This document shows, in pieces, positions 50,872-61,008 of a stretch of DNA of 64,000 bases (position 1 is the stretch's first letter; each line of letters begins with the position of its first letter). The notes beneath the pieces are model-generated. The model did no database searches and was not told the DNA's origin. It was given only the letters and a program-made list of their open reading frames with translations. The translations under genes were made by a program, and so were the position numbers. The DNA comes from Alphaproteobacteria bacterium. Its GTDB lineage: Bacteria > Pseudomonadota > Alphaproteobacteria > CALKHQ01. The stretch is taken from the NCBI GenBank assembly GCA_041396705.1, contig JAWKYB010000015.1, positions 71,570 through 135,569 on the forward strand, in the 5' to 3' direction.

Positions 50872-53284
50872 CTGCCTGTCTCCGCACGCCGTCGCCCGCG
50901 CTCAACGTGAAATGCACTTCCGTGCCCGTCCCCAACGCGGATTCGATCCAGATCGTTCCGCCATGGGCCTCCACCACTTTTCGGCAGATGGCCAGCCCCA
51001 GCCCGGTGCCTTCATAGGCATCGCGCGGGTGGAGACGCCGGAACAGGTCGAACACGCGCTCATGGTGCTTGGGATCGATCCCGATCCCGTTGTCCTTGAC
51101 GACAACGTGCCAGACACCGCCTTCCGCCTTGGCGTCGACCCGCACCACCGGCGCGGCCTCGCTCCTGTACTTAAGCGCATTACTTATCACATTCTGGAAC
51201 AGCGAAACAAGTTGCGACTCGTTGCCGAGCACGGTCGGCAACGGCTCCGCCTCAACCCTGGCGTGCGCCTCTTCGATCGCAACCGCAAGGTTGCGCTCCG
51301 CCAGCGCCAGGACCTCGGCAAGATCCACCGGATCGTGCACCGCGGCGCCGGAGGCGGCACGGGAATAGGTCAGCAAGTCCTTGATCATCGCGCTCATCCG
51401 CCGCGCGCCGTCGCTGGCGAAGCCGATATACTCGCGCGCCCGATCGTCGAGCGCATCGCCGTAGTCCCGGGCCAGCAGGTCGGTGAAGCTGGCCACCATG
51501 CGCAACGGCTCCTGCAGGTCGTGCGACGCCAGATAGGCGAAGCGTTCGAGGTCGCGGTTCGAGCGGGCGAGCGAGTCCGCCTGCGCCTTGAGGTCGCGTT
51601 CGGCCTGGATCAGCTGGGTCACGTCGGTGGAAACCACCAGCACGCGCCTCGCACCGGTGTTCGGGTCGCGATAGGGCACCCGGTCGGTGCGGACCCAGCC
51701 GCTGGCGCCGTCCGCCCGGCGATATTCCTCGATAACGCCCAGCTTGGGCTCGCCCGACCGGATCACCTCCAGGTCGGCTTCGTGCTGCACGGCCGCGGTG
51801 GCGGGAAAGGCCTCGCCGGCATCGTAGGGCGTGGCGAGGTCCGGGCGACCGGTCGACTGGGCCGCGAGACGGTTCTGCCGCAGCACGACATTGCGGTCGT
51901 CCTTGTAGAAGATGCGGGCCGGCACGCTGTTGAAGATCAGCTCCAGTTCCGTGCGCTGCGCTTCCAGCGCACGTTCCCACGCCTGCCGCTCCGACACGTC
52001 GATCATCACCGCCATCGAGCGGGACAGCGAGCCGTCGGGGTTGCGGTCCCAGGCCGAGGACAGCTCCACCGGCATGATCCGCCCCGACTTGGTCACATAC
52101 TCGTACGGCACGTCCATGGCGCGGCCGGTGCGCAGCGCCTCGGGGAAATACCTGGTCAGCGCCAGCTCGCGCGAGTGCGGCGTCATCAGGTCGAACGCCG
52201 AGCGGCCGATCACCTCGTCGCGGTCGTAGCCCATCTTGGCGAGCCAATAGTCGCTGACCGAAAGATAGCGACCGTCCGGACCGACCGACTGCAGCATCAC
52301 CGGCGTTTCGTTATACAGGCGCATGACCTGTGCCGCCGTCCGTTGCAGGTCCTCCTTGGTCCGGGCGGCAGACGCGACGACCATCGCGATCACGTATTTC
52401 GGTGCACAGACCGCAGCGGCGACGAGCTGGAGATAGAGGATGCGGTCGGCCATGCTCGCGGCCCCGGCCTCGGCAAGAGGGCCGAGGCCGCCGACGGTCA
52501 TGCCGGTCACCGCGGCGACGGTGCCGACCACCGCAACGGCTGCTCCCAGCCTGCCGATCCGCAGCGCGGACCACACCAGCGCCGGCAACACGAGGACGGA
52601 CAGCAGGGCGCCGCCATGCGTCAGCACCAGCCACAGCAGGACGGCGACGGCGGTCAGAGTGAACAGCGTTTCCGCCAGACGCGCCGCACTTTGATATGCC
52701 CTTAGCTCTCCCGCCGTGGTCCAGCACGCAAGCGGCAGCACGATCAGCATGCCGACCGCATCGGCCGCCCACCACTGACCCCAGGCGGACCAGTAGTCCG
52801 CCTCCGGGGCGGTCCATGTCGCAGCCGCGGCCGCAATGCTTGCGCCAACGCAGGGTGCGAGCAGCGCCGCGACGCCGGCCATTCGGCCTGCGTCGGCCAT
52901 CGTGTCCAGTCGCGCCGGATGGCGTACCAGCAGCCGCAGGCCGGCAAAGGCAAACAGCGCTTCGGCAAGATGCGCCGCGGTCAGCCCGGCCCCGGCCGCC
53001 GGGGCAAGGCCGGCCGCAACGGCGGCCGCGAACATGCCGGCTGCACCGGCGATCGCGACTGCCGCGCGCCGCCGACCGGACGTGCGCAGCAACGCGGCAA
53101 GCAGCACGGCGCTCGCCGGCCAGATCGCCGGCTGACCGCCCGCCTCGCGCAGCCACAACGCGCCGGCCGCGGTCGCGCCGAAACACAGCACGGCGCCGAC
53201 CAGGGCCATGACCGCTGCTGCGGGGACCCGCCGCATCGGATTGCCGCCGGCGTCGACCGGCACGCTTTCGGCCGCGTCAGCCAT
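50855..53284 (-). CDS. MASE1-PAS-PAS sensor histidine kinase
   Basis: 809 aa. An N-terminal MASE1-like integral-membrane sensor (about 20-310, eight or more hydrophobic segments, including GGQPAIWPASAVLLAALL), two PAS domains (about 340-460 and 465-580), then kinase core: AYLASHDLQEPLRMVASFTDLL with H588, NVISNALKYRSE (N-box), VVKDNGIGID and GTGLGLAICRKVVEAHGG. This HDLQEPLR H-box is typical of phytochrome-like kinases paired with Rcp1-like receivers, as found downstream. ATG 53284 or 53311 are both possible; the longer adds nine residues. Confidence 0.9.
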   Translation of the reverse strand: MADAAESVPVDAGGNPMRRVPAAAVMALVGAVLCFGATAAGALWLREAGGQPAIWPASAVLLAALLRTSGRRRAAVAIAGAAGMFAAAVAAGLAPAAGAGLTAAHLAEALFAFAGLRLLVRHPARLDTMADAGRMAGVAALLAPCVGASIAAAAATWTAPEADYWSAWGQWWAADAVGMLIVLPLACWTTAGELRAYQSAARLAETLFTLTAVAVLLWLVLTHGGALLSVLVLPALVWSALRIGRLGAAVAVVGTVAAVTGMTVGGLGPLAEAGAASMADRILYLQLVAAAVCAPKYVIAMVVASAARTKEDLQRTAAQVMRLYNETPVMLQSVGPDGRYLSVSDYWLAKMGYDRDEVIGRSAFDLMTPHSRELALTRYFPEALRTGRAMDVPYEYVTKSGRIMPVELSSAWDRNPDGSLSRSMAVMIDVSERQAWERALEAQRTELELIFNSVPARIFYKDDRNVVLRQNRLAAQSTGRPDLATPYDAGEAFPATAAVQHEADLEVIRSGEPKLGVIEEYRRADGASGWVRTDRVPYRDPNTGARRVLVVSTDVTQLIQAERDLKAQADSLARSNRDLERFAYLASHDLQEPLRMVASFTDLLARDYGDALDDRAREYIGFASDGARRMSAMIKDLLTYSRAASGAAVHDPVDLAEVLALAERNLAVAIEEAHARVEAEPLPTVLGNESQLVSLFQNVISNALKYRSEAAPVVRVDAKAEGGVWHVVVKDNGIGIDPKHHERVFDLFRRLHPRDAYEGTGLGLAICRKVVEAHGGTIWIESALGTGTEVHFTLSAGDGVRRQADGPGS

Positions 53285-53721
53285 GATGGCGAAGTCTCCG
53301 CTCCACGGCATTCTCCGAGACCGTGCGGCCGGGTGGACTTGCAGCGAGGTTGTCCAAAATCAACGCCAGGTCAGCGATGCGCAATACATATGCATGTGGC
53401 ATTTTACATGCTCTTGAAGACAATTCTCTTCACCCGGGGTCGACATCGCAACTTCCGGACTCTACAACGTGACGCCGCGTTAACAAATCGTTTACGAAGA
53501 TGAGCGTTAGCTTGACTGGCGATTGATTGAGTCACGCAGCCGCATGCCGGACCAACGATATTGCTGCGCTGATTGCCTGACGATACCGAAAGGTGCCGGG
53601 ATGACGATAGGACCTCTCCCGCTCACGACGACGACCCGACCGACACCGGAAGGGCGACCGGCACTGGAGATTTCGGCGGACGGCGCGGGTCCGCCGGTGA
53701 CGACACCCCGGAGCGCACCCC
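53285..53721. other. Divergent regulatory region
   Basis: 437 bases between the MASE1 kinase and the receiver-kinase genes. Around 53380-53500 the sequence is AT-richer (aatacatatgcatgtggcat, cgcgttaacaaatcg), which is likely where both promoters lie. A 43-codon frame at 53601-53732, ATG preceded by aaaggtgccggg, overlaps the next gene's start; it is low-complexity (Thr/Pro-rich) and I do not call it a gene. Confidence 0.55.
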
Positions 53722-55095
<1,374 letters not shown>

Positions 55096-55123
55096 TCCGG
55101 CGCCACAGGCGCGGCGCCCACCG

Positions 55124-56122
55124 TCAGTGGGCGCGCAGCCGGCTGAGGCGCACCTCCTGCTTCACCCGCAGCGTGTCCAGATAGACCGCGGCGATCAGGA
55201 TCACGCCGATCACGATCTGCTGCACGAACGGCGACATGCCGAGCACGTTCAAGCCGAAGCGGATCGTCGCCATGATGATCGCGCCGATGATTGCGCCGCC
55301 GACCGAGCCGCGACCGCCCTGCAGGCTGGCGCCACCGATCACCGCCGCCGCGATGGCGTCGAGCTCGTAGCCGAAGCCGATGCCGGGATGGGCCGAGTTG
55401 ATCCGCGAGGCGAGCACGATCGACGAGGCGCCGACCATCAGCCCGCAGGTCACGTAGATGGCGATCTTGTAGCCGGTCACGCCGATGCCGCTGCGCCGCG
55501 ACGCCTCCTCGCTGCCGCCGATGGCATAGGCGTAGCGGCCGATCCGGCTCTGCTGGAACACGTAGAGCATCAGCAGGCCGATCGCGGCCAGGATCAGCAG
55601 CGGCAGCGGAATGCCGGCCACGCTGCCGCCGGCGACGAACTCGAACTCGGCCGGGAAGCCGTACATCGAGTAGCCCTCGCTGAGCAGCAGCGCGATCCCC
55701 TGGGCGATGCCGAGCATCCCGAGCGTCGCGATGAACGGCGGCAGGCCGCCGAAAGTGATGATCAGGCCGTTGACCAGGCCGATCGCCGCCCCGGTCGCGA
55801 GCGCCATCGCGCCGGCCAGCACCATCGACTGTTCCCAGTAGATGCTGAACACGCCCATCACCACCATGCACAGCGACATGCCGGTGCCGACGCTGAGGTC
55901 GATGCCGCCGGAGATGATCACCAGCGTCACGCCGATCGCCAGGATCGCCCGCGTCGTCGCCTGCACGCCGATGGTCAGCATGTTGTCGACGGTGACGAAG
56001 TCGGCATAGGCGATCGACATGCCGATCAGGATCACGATCAGGATGGCGATGGCGCCGAGCCTGTCGATCAGCTGCCAGGCCAGCACCCGGCCCTGGCCCG
56101 GCCTGCGCTCCGGGGCGCTCAT
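55124..56122 (-). CDS. Sugar ABC transporter permease (RbsC/FrcC type)
   Basis: 332-aa integral membrane permease with about eight to ten segments. Family marks: ILAIGVTLVIISGGIDLSVGTGMSL, GLPPFIATLGMLGIAQGIALLL and the C-terminal DAIAAAVIGGASLQGGRGSVGGAIIGA. Forms the channel for the sugar transporter encoded upstream. Its ATG at 56122 overlaps the last codon of the ATPase gene, so the order is binding protein, ATPase, permease in one operon. A hairpin (gcgcccac / gtgggcgc) overlaps the stop codon. Confidence 0.93.
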   Translation of the reverse strand: MSAPERRPGQGRVLAWQLIDRLGAIAILIVILIGMSIAYADFVTVDNMLTIGVQATTRAILAIGVTLVIISGGIDLSVGTGMSLCMVVMGVFSIYWEQSMVLAGAMALATGAAIGLVNGLIITFGGLPPFIATLGMLGIAQGIALLLSEGYSMYGFPAEFEFVAGGSVAGIPLPLLILAAIGLLMLYVFQQSRIGRYAYAIGGSEEASRRSGIGVTGYKIAIYVTCGLMVGASSIVLASRINSAHPGIGFGYELDAIAAAVIGGASLQGGRGSVGGAIIGAIIMATIRFGLNVLGMSPFVQQIVIGVILIAAVYLDTLRVKQEVRLSRLRAH

Positions 56123-56912
56123 CGGGCCGCCTCCCCGCCGTGGGCGCGTTCGTCGACGCCGGTGATCATCATCCGCACCACTTCGTCGCGGTCGGTCTCG
56201 CCGGCCAGCCGCTCGCCGACGCGCCGCCCGTTCTTCAGCACGACCATGCGGTCGGCCACCTTGAACACGTCCTCCATGATGTGGCTGATGTAGATGACGG
56301 CGATGCCGGAGGCGCACAGGTCGCGCACCAGCCGCAGCACCTTCTCGGTCTGCACCACGCCGAGCGCCGCCGTCGGCTCGTCCATGATCAGCACCCGCGC
56401 CTTGCCGTAGACCGCCTTGGCGATCGCGATCGACTGGCGCTGGCCGCCGGACAGATGCCGCACCGCGGTGCGCAGCGACGGGATCTCGATATTGAGCCGG
56501 TCGAATAGCGCCTGGGCGTCGCGGTTCATCCGCGCCTTGTCGAACACCGCCAGGAGCGGGCCGAGCAGGCCGCGGCGCAACTCGCGGCCGAGGAACAGGT
56601 TGGCGGTCACGTCCAGGTTGTCGCACAGCGCGAGGTCCTGGTAGACGGTCTCGATTCCGGCCGCCTTCGCCGCCTTCGGCGTGTCCAGGTGGACCGGACG
56701 GCCGTCGAGCAGGATCGCGCCCTCGTCGGGCGGCTGCACCCGGACAGCGCCTTGATCAACGTGGATTTGCCGGCGCCGTTGTCGCCGAGCAGCGCCACCA
56801 CTTCGTTGCCGCGGACGGCAAAGTCGACCGCCCGCAGCGCGGCAACGCCGCCGAAGAACTTGGAGATGCCGCGCATCTCCACCAGCGGCGCATCGTCTGC
56901 CAATGCGTCCAA
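56119..56912 (-). pseudogene. Sugar ABC transporter ATP-binding protein, frameshifted
   Basis: Single-domain ABC ATPase of FrcA type, split between two frames. The N-terminal piece (TTG 56912) reads LVEMRGISKFFGGVAALRAVDFAV then GDNGAGKSTLIKALSG (Walker A). The C-terminal piece, from about 56740 down to 56119, continues PDEGAILLDGRPVHLDTPKAA, QDLALCDNLDV, HLSGGQRQSIAIAKAV (signature), VLIMDEPTAAL (Walker B) and YISHIMEDV. Joining them needs one inserted base near 56736-56745 in the sequence tgcacccgg. With the repair it would be about 264 aa, normal for the family. It lies between the binding protein and permease genes of one operon. Confidence 0.88.
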
Positions 56913-56973
56913 GGATCTGATCCTGCGAGAAATGGGGCGCCCGTTCGGCCGGGCGCCCCGCTTGCGGATGGGC

Positions 56974-57948
56974 CTATTCGGGGCGCGCGATGCCGAGCGC
57001 CGCTTCGCGGTAGGCGTGCACGTTCCACGGATGCACCAGCGTCATGCCGGAATCGATGAACGGCGGGAAGTCGTCCGCCGACTTCTCGCCGCTGATGATC
57101 TGCATCGCGATCTCGACCGACAGCTCGCCCATGCCGCGGGCATTCTGCGCCACGTCGCCGGCGGCCTTGCCCTCGATGATCAGGTCGGTGCCTTCCGCGA
57201 TCCCGTCGAAGCCGACGACGATCACATCGTCGCGCCCGGCCCGCTCCAGCACGATGGACGCGCCGACCGCCATCAGGTCGCTGGACGCGAAGATCAGGTC
57301 GACGTCCGGGTTCGCCTGCAGGATCGCCTCGGTCGCCTCCACGCCGCCCGGCGTGGTCCAGTGGCCGGTGATCGAACTGACCAGCTCGATGTCCGGGTAC
57401 TTGGCGATGGTCTCATGGAAGCCGTCGCGGCGCAGCTGGGCGGTCTCCGACGACGTCTCGCCCTCCAGCTGTGCGACCTGGCCCTTGTAGCTCAGCAGCG
57501 CCGCCGCATAGTCGGCGGCAAGGCCGGAGGCGCGGATGTTGTCGGTCTGCACCACCGTCACGTAGTTGGCGCCCTCGACGCCGGAATCGGCCAGGATCAC
57601 CGGGATGCCGGCCTCGGTCGCCCGGTTCACCGCCGGCGCCAGGCCGCGCGAGTCGACCGCCGCCAGGATGATCGCGTCGACCTTGCGCGAGATCAGCGTC
57701 TCCATGATCGAGATCTGTTCCTCGACCGCGCTGTGGCTCGCCACCCCGAAGATCTCGACATTGGCGCCCAGCTCCTCGCCCTTGGCCTGGGCGAAATTGG
57801 CCATGTTGGTCATGAACACGTCGCCGATGATCGTCTTCGGCAGCACGGCGATGGTCGGCGCATCCTGCGCCAGGGCATTGCCGGCGGCCGCGAGCGAACT
57901 CGCCACACCGATGGCGCTGACCGCCAACAGAAAGTCGCGTCGGATCAT
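56974..57948 (-). CDS. Periplasmic sugar-binding protein (RbsB-like)
   Basis: 324 aa. Tat- or Sec-type signal peptide (RRDFLLAVSAIGVASSLAAAGNALAQ; the RRDF start with twin Arg is suggestive of Tat). The mature protein is a Peripla_BP_4 fold: IAVLPKTIIGDVFMTNMANFAQAKGEEL, VDAIILAAVDSRGLAPAVNRATEAGIPVILADSG, DLIFASSDLMAVGA and VIVVGFDGIAEG. Substrate likely a monosaccharide or polyol. GGGGAGGACGACC before ATG 57948. Two LacI-type palindromes lie about 90-130 bases upstream. Confidence 0.93.
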   Translation of the reverse strand: MIRRDFLLAVSAIGVASSLAAAGNALAQDAPTIAVLPKTIIGDVFMTNMANFAQAKGEELGANVEIFGVASHSAVEEQISIMETLISRKVDAIILAAVDSRGLAPAVNRATEAGIPVILADSGVEGANYVTVVQTDNIRASGLAADYAAALLSYKGQVAQLEGETSSETAQLRRDGFHETIAKYPDIELVSSITGHWTTPGGVEATEAILQANPDVDLIFASSDLMAVGASIVLERAGRDDVIVVGFDGIAEGTDLIIEGKAAGDVAQNARGMGELSVEIAMQIISGEKSADDFPPFIDSGMTLVHPWNVHAYREAALGIARPE

Positions 57949-58038
57949 GGTCGTCCTCCCCTTTTTTGAGGCGGCTCGCAACGGCGAGCCCGCCTTTCCG
58001 GGTGCCGCCAGAGGGGAAAGTCCCGTGGCGCAGGCGCC

Positions 58039-58050
58039 CGAAACGTTTCG
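58039..58050. promoter_or_regulatory. LacI-type operator-like palindrome 1
   Basis: cgaaacgtttcg is a perfect 12-base palindrome with a central CG, the pattern of LacI/GalR-family operators. It lies upstream of the sugar-binding protein gene of the ABC operon. A LacI-type regulator is encoded at 61.0-62.0 kb. Confidence 0.65.
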
Positions 58051-58067
58051 GCCTGTAGGCCTTTGCC

Positions 58068-58077
58068 GGAACGTTCC
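58068..58077. promoter_or_regulatory. LacI-type operator-like palindrome 2
   Basis: ggaacgttcc, a second palindrome of the same pattern, centred 28 bases from the first. Two sites suggest cooperative binding or flanking of the promoter. Confidence 0.55.
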
Positions 58078-58122
58078 ACCTCAGCGCCGCATGCGTCAAG
58101 CGCGACCGTGCGGCAGGCGGGC

Positions 58123-58743
58123 TCAGAGTGGCGGCTTCGGCAGCGGCTTCGACATCTTCATGTTCAGGATCTTCTGGCCGAGATAGCGGCTCAGCCGCCA
58201 TGTCTCGCCGACCCGGGTCCAGTAGCCGCGTCCATGCGCGCTCGCCGGGTCGAGCGCCATGTTTCCGCCGTCGGTGTCGGTCGGATCGTCGCGGGTGAAC
58301 CCGTGGTCCAGGTAGAAGGCGGAGGATTCGGCGTTCAGCGAGTAGAGCTCGATCCGGCCGCCATGGCCGCGCCGCGCCGAGAAATTGACCGCGAACTCCA
58401 GCAGGATGCCGCCGGCGTTGGCGGCACCGGGATGGGCGGTGATGTCGTTGATGTAGGTTGGCTCCAGGTCCGACAGGCTGAGGAAGCCGACCGGCACCCC
58501 CATGAACTTGTAGACGTAGCTGAGCGCGGACGCATCGCGGCCGGCGACGCGGAGCGCGCCGTTGGCGATGGACGTGCTGTTCGCGATCCGCCGGTTCCAG
58601 CGGTCGACGTCGTCATCGCCGATGCCATCGGCACGGAATGCTGCCAGGTTGTCGTTGAACTGTTTGACCAGCAGGCCCATCGCGGCCGGTCCGACCTGCG
58701 TGATCGGCGCCTCGGTCACCCATTCCGGGCTGAAAAACGGCAT
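58123..58743 (-). CDS. GNAT-family acetyltransferase
   Basis: 206 aa. GNAT-like signatures: VGFLSLSDLEPTYINDITAHPG (strand 4) and GGILLEFAVNFSARRGHGGRIELYSLNAESSAFYLDHGFTR, where the acetyl-CoA loop is degenerate (no Q/RxxGxG/A), followed by the classic Asn-xx-xxx-FY-xx-GF C-terminal block. Start ATG 58743 follows GGGGGAGGACACG. The substrate is unknown. It stands between the ABC operon and the dehydrogenase on the same strand. Confidence 0.75.
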   Translation of the reverse strand: MPFFSPEWVTEAPITQVGPAAMGLLVKQFNDNLAAFRADGIGDDDVDRWNRRIANSTSIANGALRVAGRDASALSYVYKFMGVPVGFLSLSDLEPTYINDITAHPGAANAGGILLEFAVNFSARRGHGGRIELYSLNAESSAFYLDHGFTRDDPTDTDGGNMALDPASAHGRGYWTRVGETWRLSRYLGQKILNMKMSKPLPKPPL

Positions 58744-58880
58744 CGTGTCCTCCCCCGCATGCGCGCATGAAGCCGGCGAACACCCGCCGCCGGCCAATGC
58801 CCAGGCTCGCGCGCACCGGCACCGGCCGCGGTGGCATCGGTCACATGCCGGTGCGCGCGGGCGGAAGGACCGGCCGGCGC

Positions 58881-59879
58881 TCAGGCGTAGAACGCCGGGC
58901 GCGGCGGCAGCTCCACCCTGACCGCCTGTCCGCGCTCCAGCGCCTTGCAGCCGGCATCCCCGACCGCGCTGGCCACCAGCCCGTCCCAGGCGCTGGCGCC
59001 GACCGGCTTGCCGCCGGCGATCGCGTTGACGAAACCCTGCATCTGCAGGCGATAGGCATCGGCGAAGCGTGGCCGCCAGTCCTGGGCGAAATCGAAGGCC
59101 GGGGCGCCGGCCAGCCGCAGCTCGCTGCGGTGCGGCGCCTCCATCGACAGCGTGCCGTTCCTGCACACCATCTCGGTGCGGATGTCGTAGCCGTAGCCGG
59201 CGTTGGCGAAGAACTCGATATCGATCAGCTGGCCGGCATCGGTCTCGATCACGATCAGCACCGGGTCGTCCCTGCCGGCCGGGCCGGCACGCCCGGTCCA
59301 GACCTGGATGGTGGCGATCTCCGCGCCCAGCAGCCAGCGCATGATGTCGAACTCGTGCACCGTGGCATTGGTGATCGACATCAGCCCGGTGAAGAACGAC
59401 GGCGCGGTCTGGTTGCGGTGGATGCAGTGCACCAGCAGGGCCGGCCCCAGGCCGCCCTCGCCGAACCGGCGTTTCATGTCGACATAGGCCGGGTCGAATC
59501 GGCGCATGAAGCCGACCTGCACCAGCCGCCGCCCGGCCGCCTGCTCGGCCTCGATCACCGGCAGGCAGTCGGCCACGGTCGGTGCCAGCGGCTTCTCGCA
59601 CAGCACCGGCTTGCCCGCGGCGATGCAGGCCAGCGTGTACGGCTTGTGGGTGTCGTCGGGGGAGGCGACCACCACCGCCTCGACGTCCGCCGCCGCGATC
59701 AGCGCCTCCGCCTCGGTCTCGGCCCGCGCCCCCGGCGCCGAGGCGGCGGCCGCCTCCGCCCGGGCGCGATCGCGGTCGGAGACCGCCACGACGTGCGCGC
59801 CGGCCACGTGATTGGCGATGGTGCGCACGTGGTCCGCGCCCATCACCCCGGCGCCGATCACCCCGATACCCAGGCTCAT
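58881..59879 (-). CDS. Inositol 2-dehydrogenase-like oxidoreductase (Gfo/Idh/MocA)
   Basis: 332-aa NAD-dependent dehydrogenase. GVIGAGVMGADHVRTI is the nucleotide-binding loop, VLCEKPLAPT carries the EKP Lys, and ATVHEFDIMRWLLG carries the Asp/His pair seen in IolG. Close in pattern to myo-inositol 2-dehydrogenase, but other polyols are possible. ATG 59879 is preceded by AAGGGAAGAAGCGA. It fits the surrounding transporter, isomerase and LacI regulator as a polyol catabolism gene. Confidence 0.86.
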   Translation of the reverse strand: MSLGIGVIGAGVMGADHVRTIANHVAGAHVVAVSDRDRARAEAAAASAPGARAETEAEALIAAADVEAVVVASPDDTHKPYTLACIAAGKPVLCEKPLAPTVADCLPVIEAEQAAGRRLVQVGFMRRFDPAYVDMKRRFGEGGLGPALLVHCIHRNQTAPSFFTGLMSITNATVHEFDIMRWLLGAEIATIQVWTGRAGPAGRDDPVLIVIETDAGQLIDIEFFANAGYGYDIRTEMVCRNGTLSMEAPHRSELRLAGAPAFDFAQDWRPRFADAYRLQMQGFVNAIAGGKPVGASAWDGLVASAVGDAGCKALERGQAVRVELPPRPAFYA

Positions 59880-59997
59880 TCGCTTCTTCCCTTCGGCTTG
59901 ATGTGTCGTGCCGGTTCGCGAGCCGCTGCCCGGCGCGCGAACCATAACGCCCCGCCCGTCGTCCGGTCGATGCCCGCCGCGCGGGGCGGCGGCCGGC

Positions 59998-61008
59998 CTA
60001 TTTCCCCATCGCCTGGGCGCGCGCGATGAAGCGGGCGTTCATCCGTTCCTGCGCGGCGGGCGAGCCGTCGTGGAACGTGCCGAACACCTTGTCGAACACC
60101 GGCATGCCGTCGCCCGAGTAGTTGCACTCGAAATACTGGTGGTGGAGATAGTGGAAGTAGTTGTCGATCATCACCGCCTTGCCGCCGCGCCCGATCGAGA
60201 GCCGGTCGAAGCCGCAATGCCCCGACGAGGGCGAGAAGGCGGCATGCTGCATGTGGAACAGGGCGTGGATCGGGTGCGAGGCCAGCACCCAGTGCAGCGC
60301 CACGCCGGAGAAGTACAGCAGGTGCTCGACCGGGTGCATGGAAAGCCCGGTCCACGGGCCGATGTTGACGTTGCGGTGGTGCAGGTGATGCACCGTGCGG
60401 TACAGCGGAGCCCAGTGGATCAGCCGGTGTATCCAGTAGAAGTGCATCTCGCGGATCGCCGGGATCAGCATCAGCAGCACGACGAACCAGACCGGGTTGG
60501 TCTCCCAGTTGACGAACGGGATCCAGCCATTGGCATAGAACCACAGTGTCAGCACCTCGTACGCGGTCCAGATCGGGACGCCGCTGGCAAAGGTCCAGAA
60601 CATGTTGTCGCGGACCTGGTTGCGGAACAGGAAGGCGTCGTTGTCCGTGGCCAGCGGCCGGTTGGTGTACTTGTAAGCGGTGCCCTGGCGCTTGAAGATG
60701 TAGAAGTAGGTGTGCCAGCCGCCGACGATCAGCGCGGTCAGCGCCGCATTGCGCGCGAGGATGAGCGCGATCCAGCCGACCTCGAGCGTCTGCATGCTGG
60801 CCAGGCTCGGCGTCAGCAGGAACCACGACAGCATCGCCACGCCGAGGAACAGCGCGTTCCACGGCCACAGATAGCCGGGAAAGCCGAACAGCCACTTGAG
60901 CACCCCCAGCGGCTGCGGCGGCCAGGCGAACAGCGCCGGCAGCCTCAACAGATAGGGCGGCCGCCAGTCGCCACGCTTGTCGCGCTTGCCGATCGTCGCA
61001 TCAGTCAT
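59998..61008 (-). CDS. Membrane fatty acid hydroxylase / sterol desaturase family, copy 1
   Basis: 336 aa, several membrane segments, and the histidine clusters of the non-heme diiron FA-hydroxylase superfamily: HFYWIHRLIHW, HHLHHRNVN and FHYLHHQYFECNY. N-terminus KRDKRGDWRPPYLL is repeated in the second copy at 62.2 kb (RDKRGDWRP). Both are paralogues. It begins eight bases inside the 3' end of the LacI gene, so it is the second gene in that operon. It likely oxidises a lipid (C-H hydroxylation or desaturation). Confidence 0.87.
   Translation of the reverse strand: MTDATIGKRDKRGDWRPPYLLRLPALFAWPPQPLGVLKWLFGFPGYLWPWNALFLGVAMLSWFLLTPSLASMQTLEVGWIALILARNAALTALIVGGWHTYFYIFKRQGTAYKYTNRPLATDNDAFLFRNQVRDNMFWTFASGVPIWTAYEVLTLWFYANGWIPFVNWETNPVWFVVLLMLIPAIREMHFYWIHRLIHWAPLYRTVHHLHHRNVNIGPWTGLSMHPVEHLLYFSGVALHWVLASHPIHALFHMQHAAFSPSSGHCGFDRLSIGRGGKAVMIDNYFHYLHHQYFECNYSGDGMPVFDKVFGTFHDGSPAAQERMNARFIARAQAMGK

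Noticed and set aside
55114..55134. A hairpin (gcgcccac / gtgggcgc) as a terminator of the ABC operon
   Set aside because: It overlaps the permease stop codon and lacks a U-tract on either strand; too weak to list as a feature.
56736..56745. Programmed ribosomal frameshift in the ABC ATPase
   Set aside because: No slippery heptamer or downstream stimulator is apparent, and such recoding is not known in this family. An indel is simpler.
59913..59943. Inverted repeat ggttcgcg...cgcgaacc upstream of the IolG-like gene
   Set aside because: Arms of eight GC-rich bases with a 15-base spacer are expected fairly often in such DNA; no other evidence.
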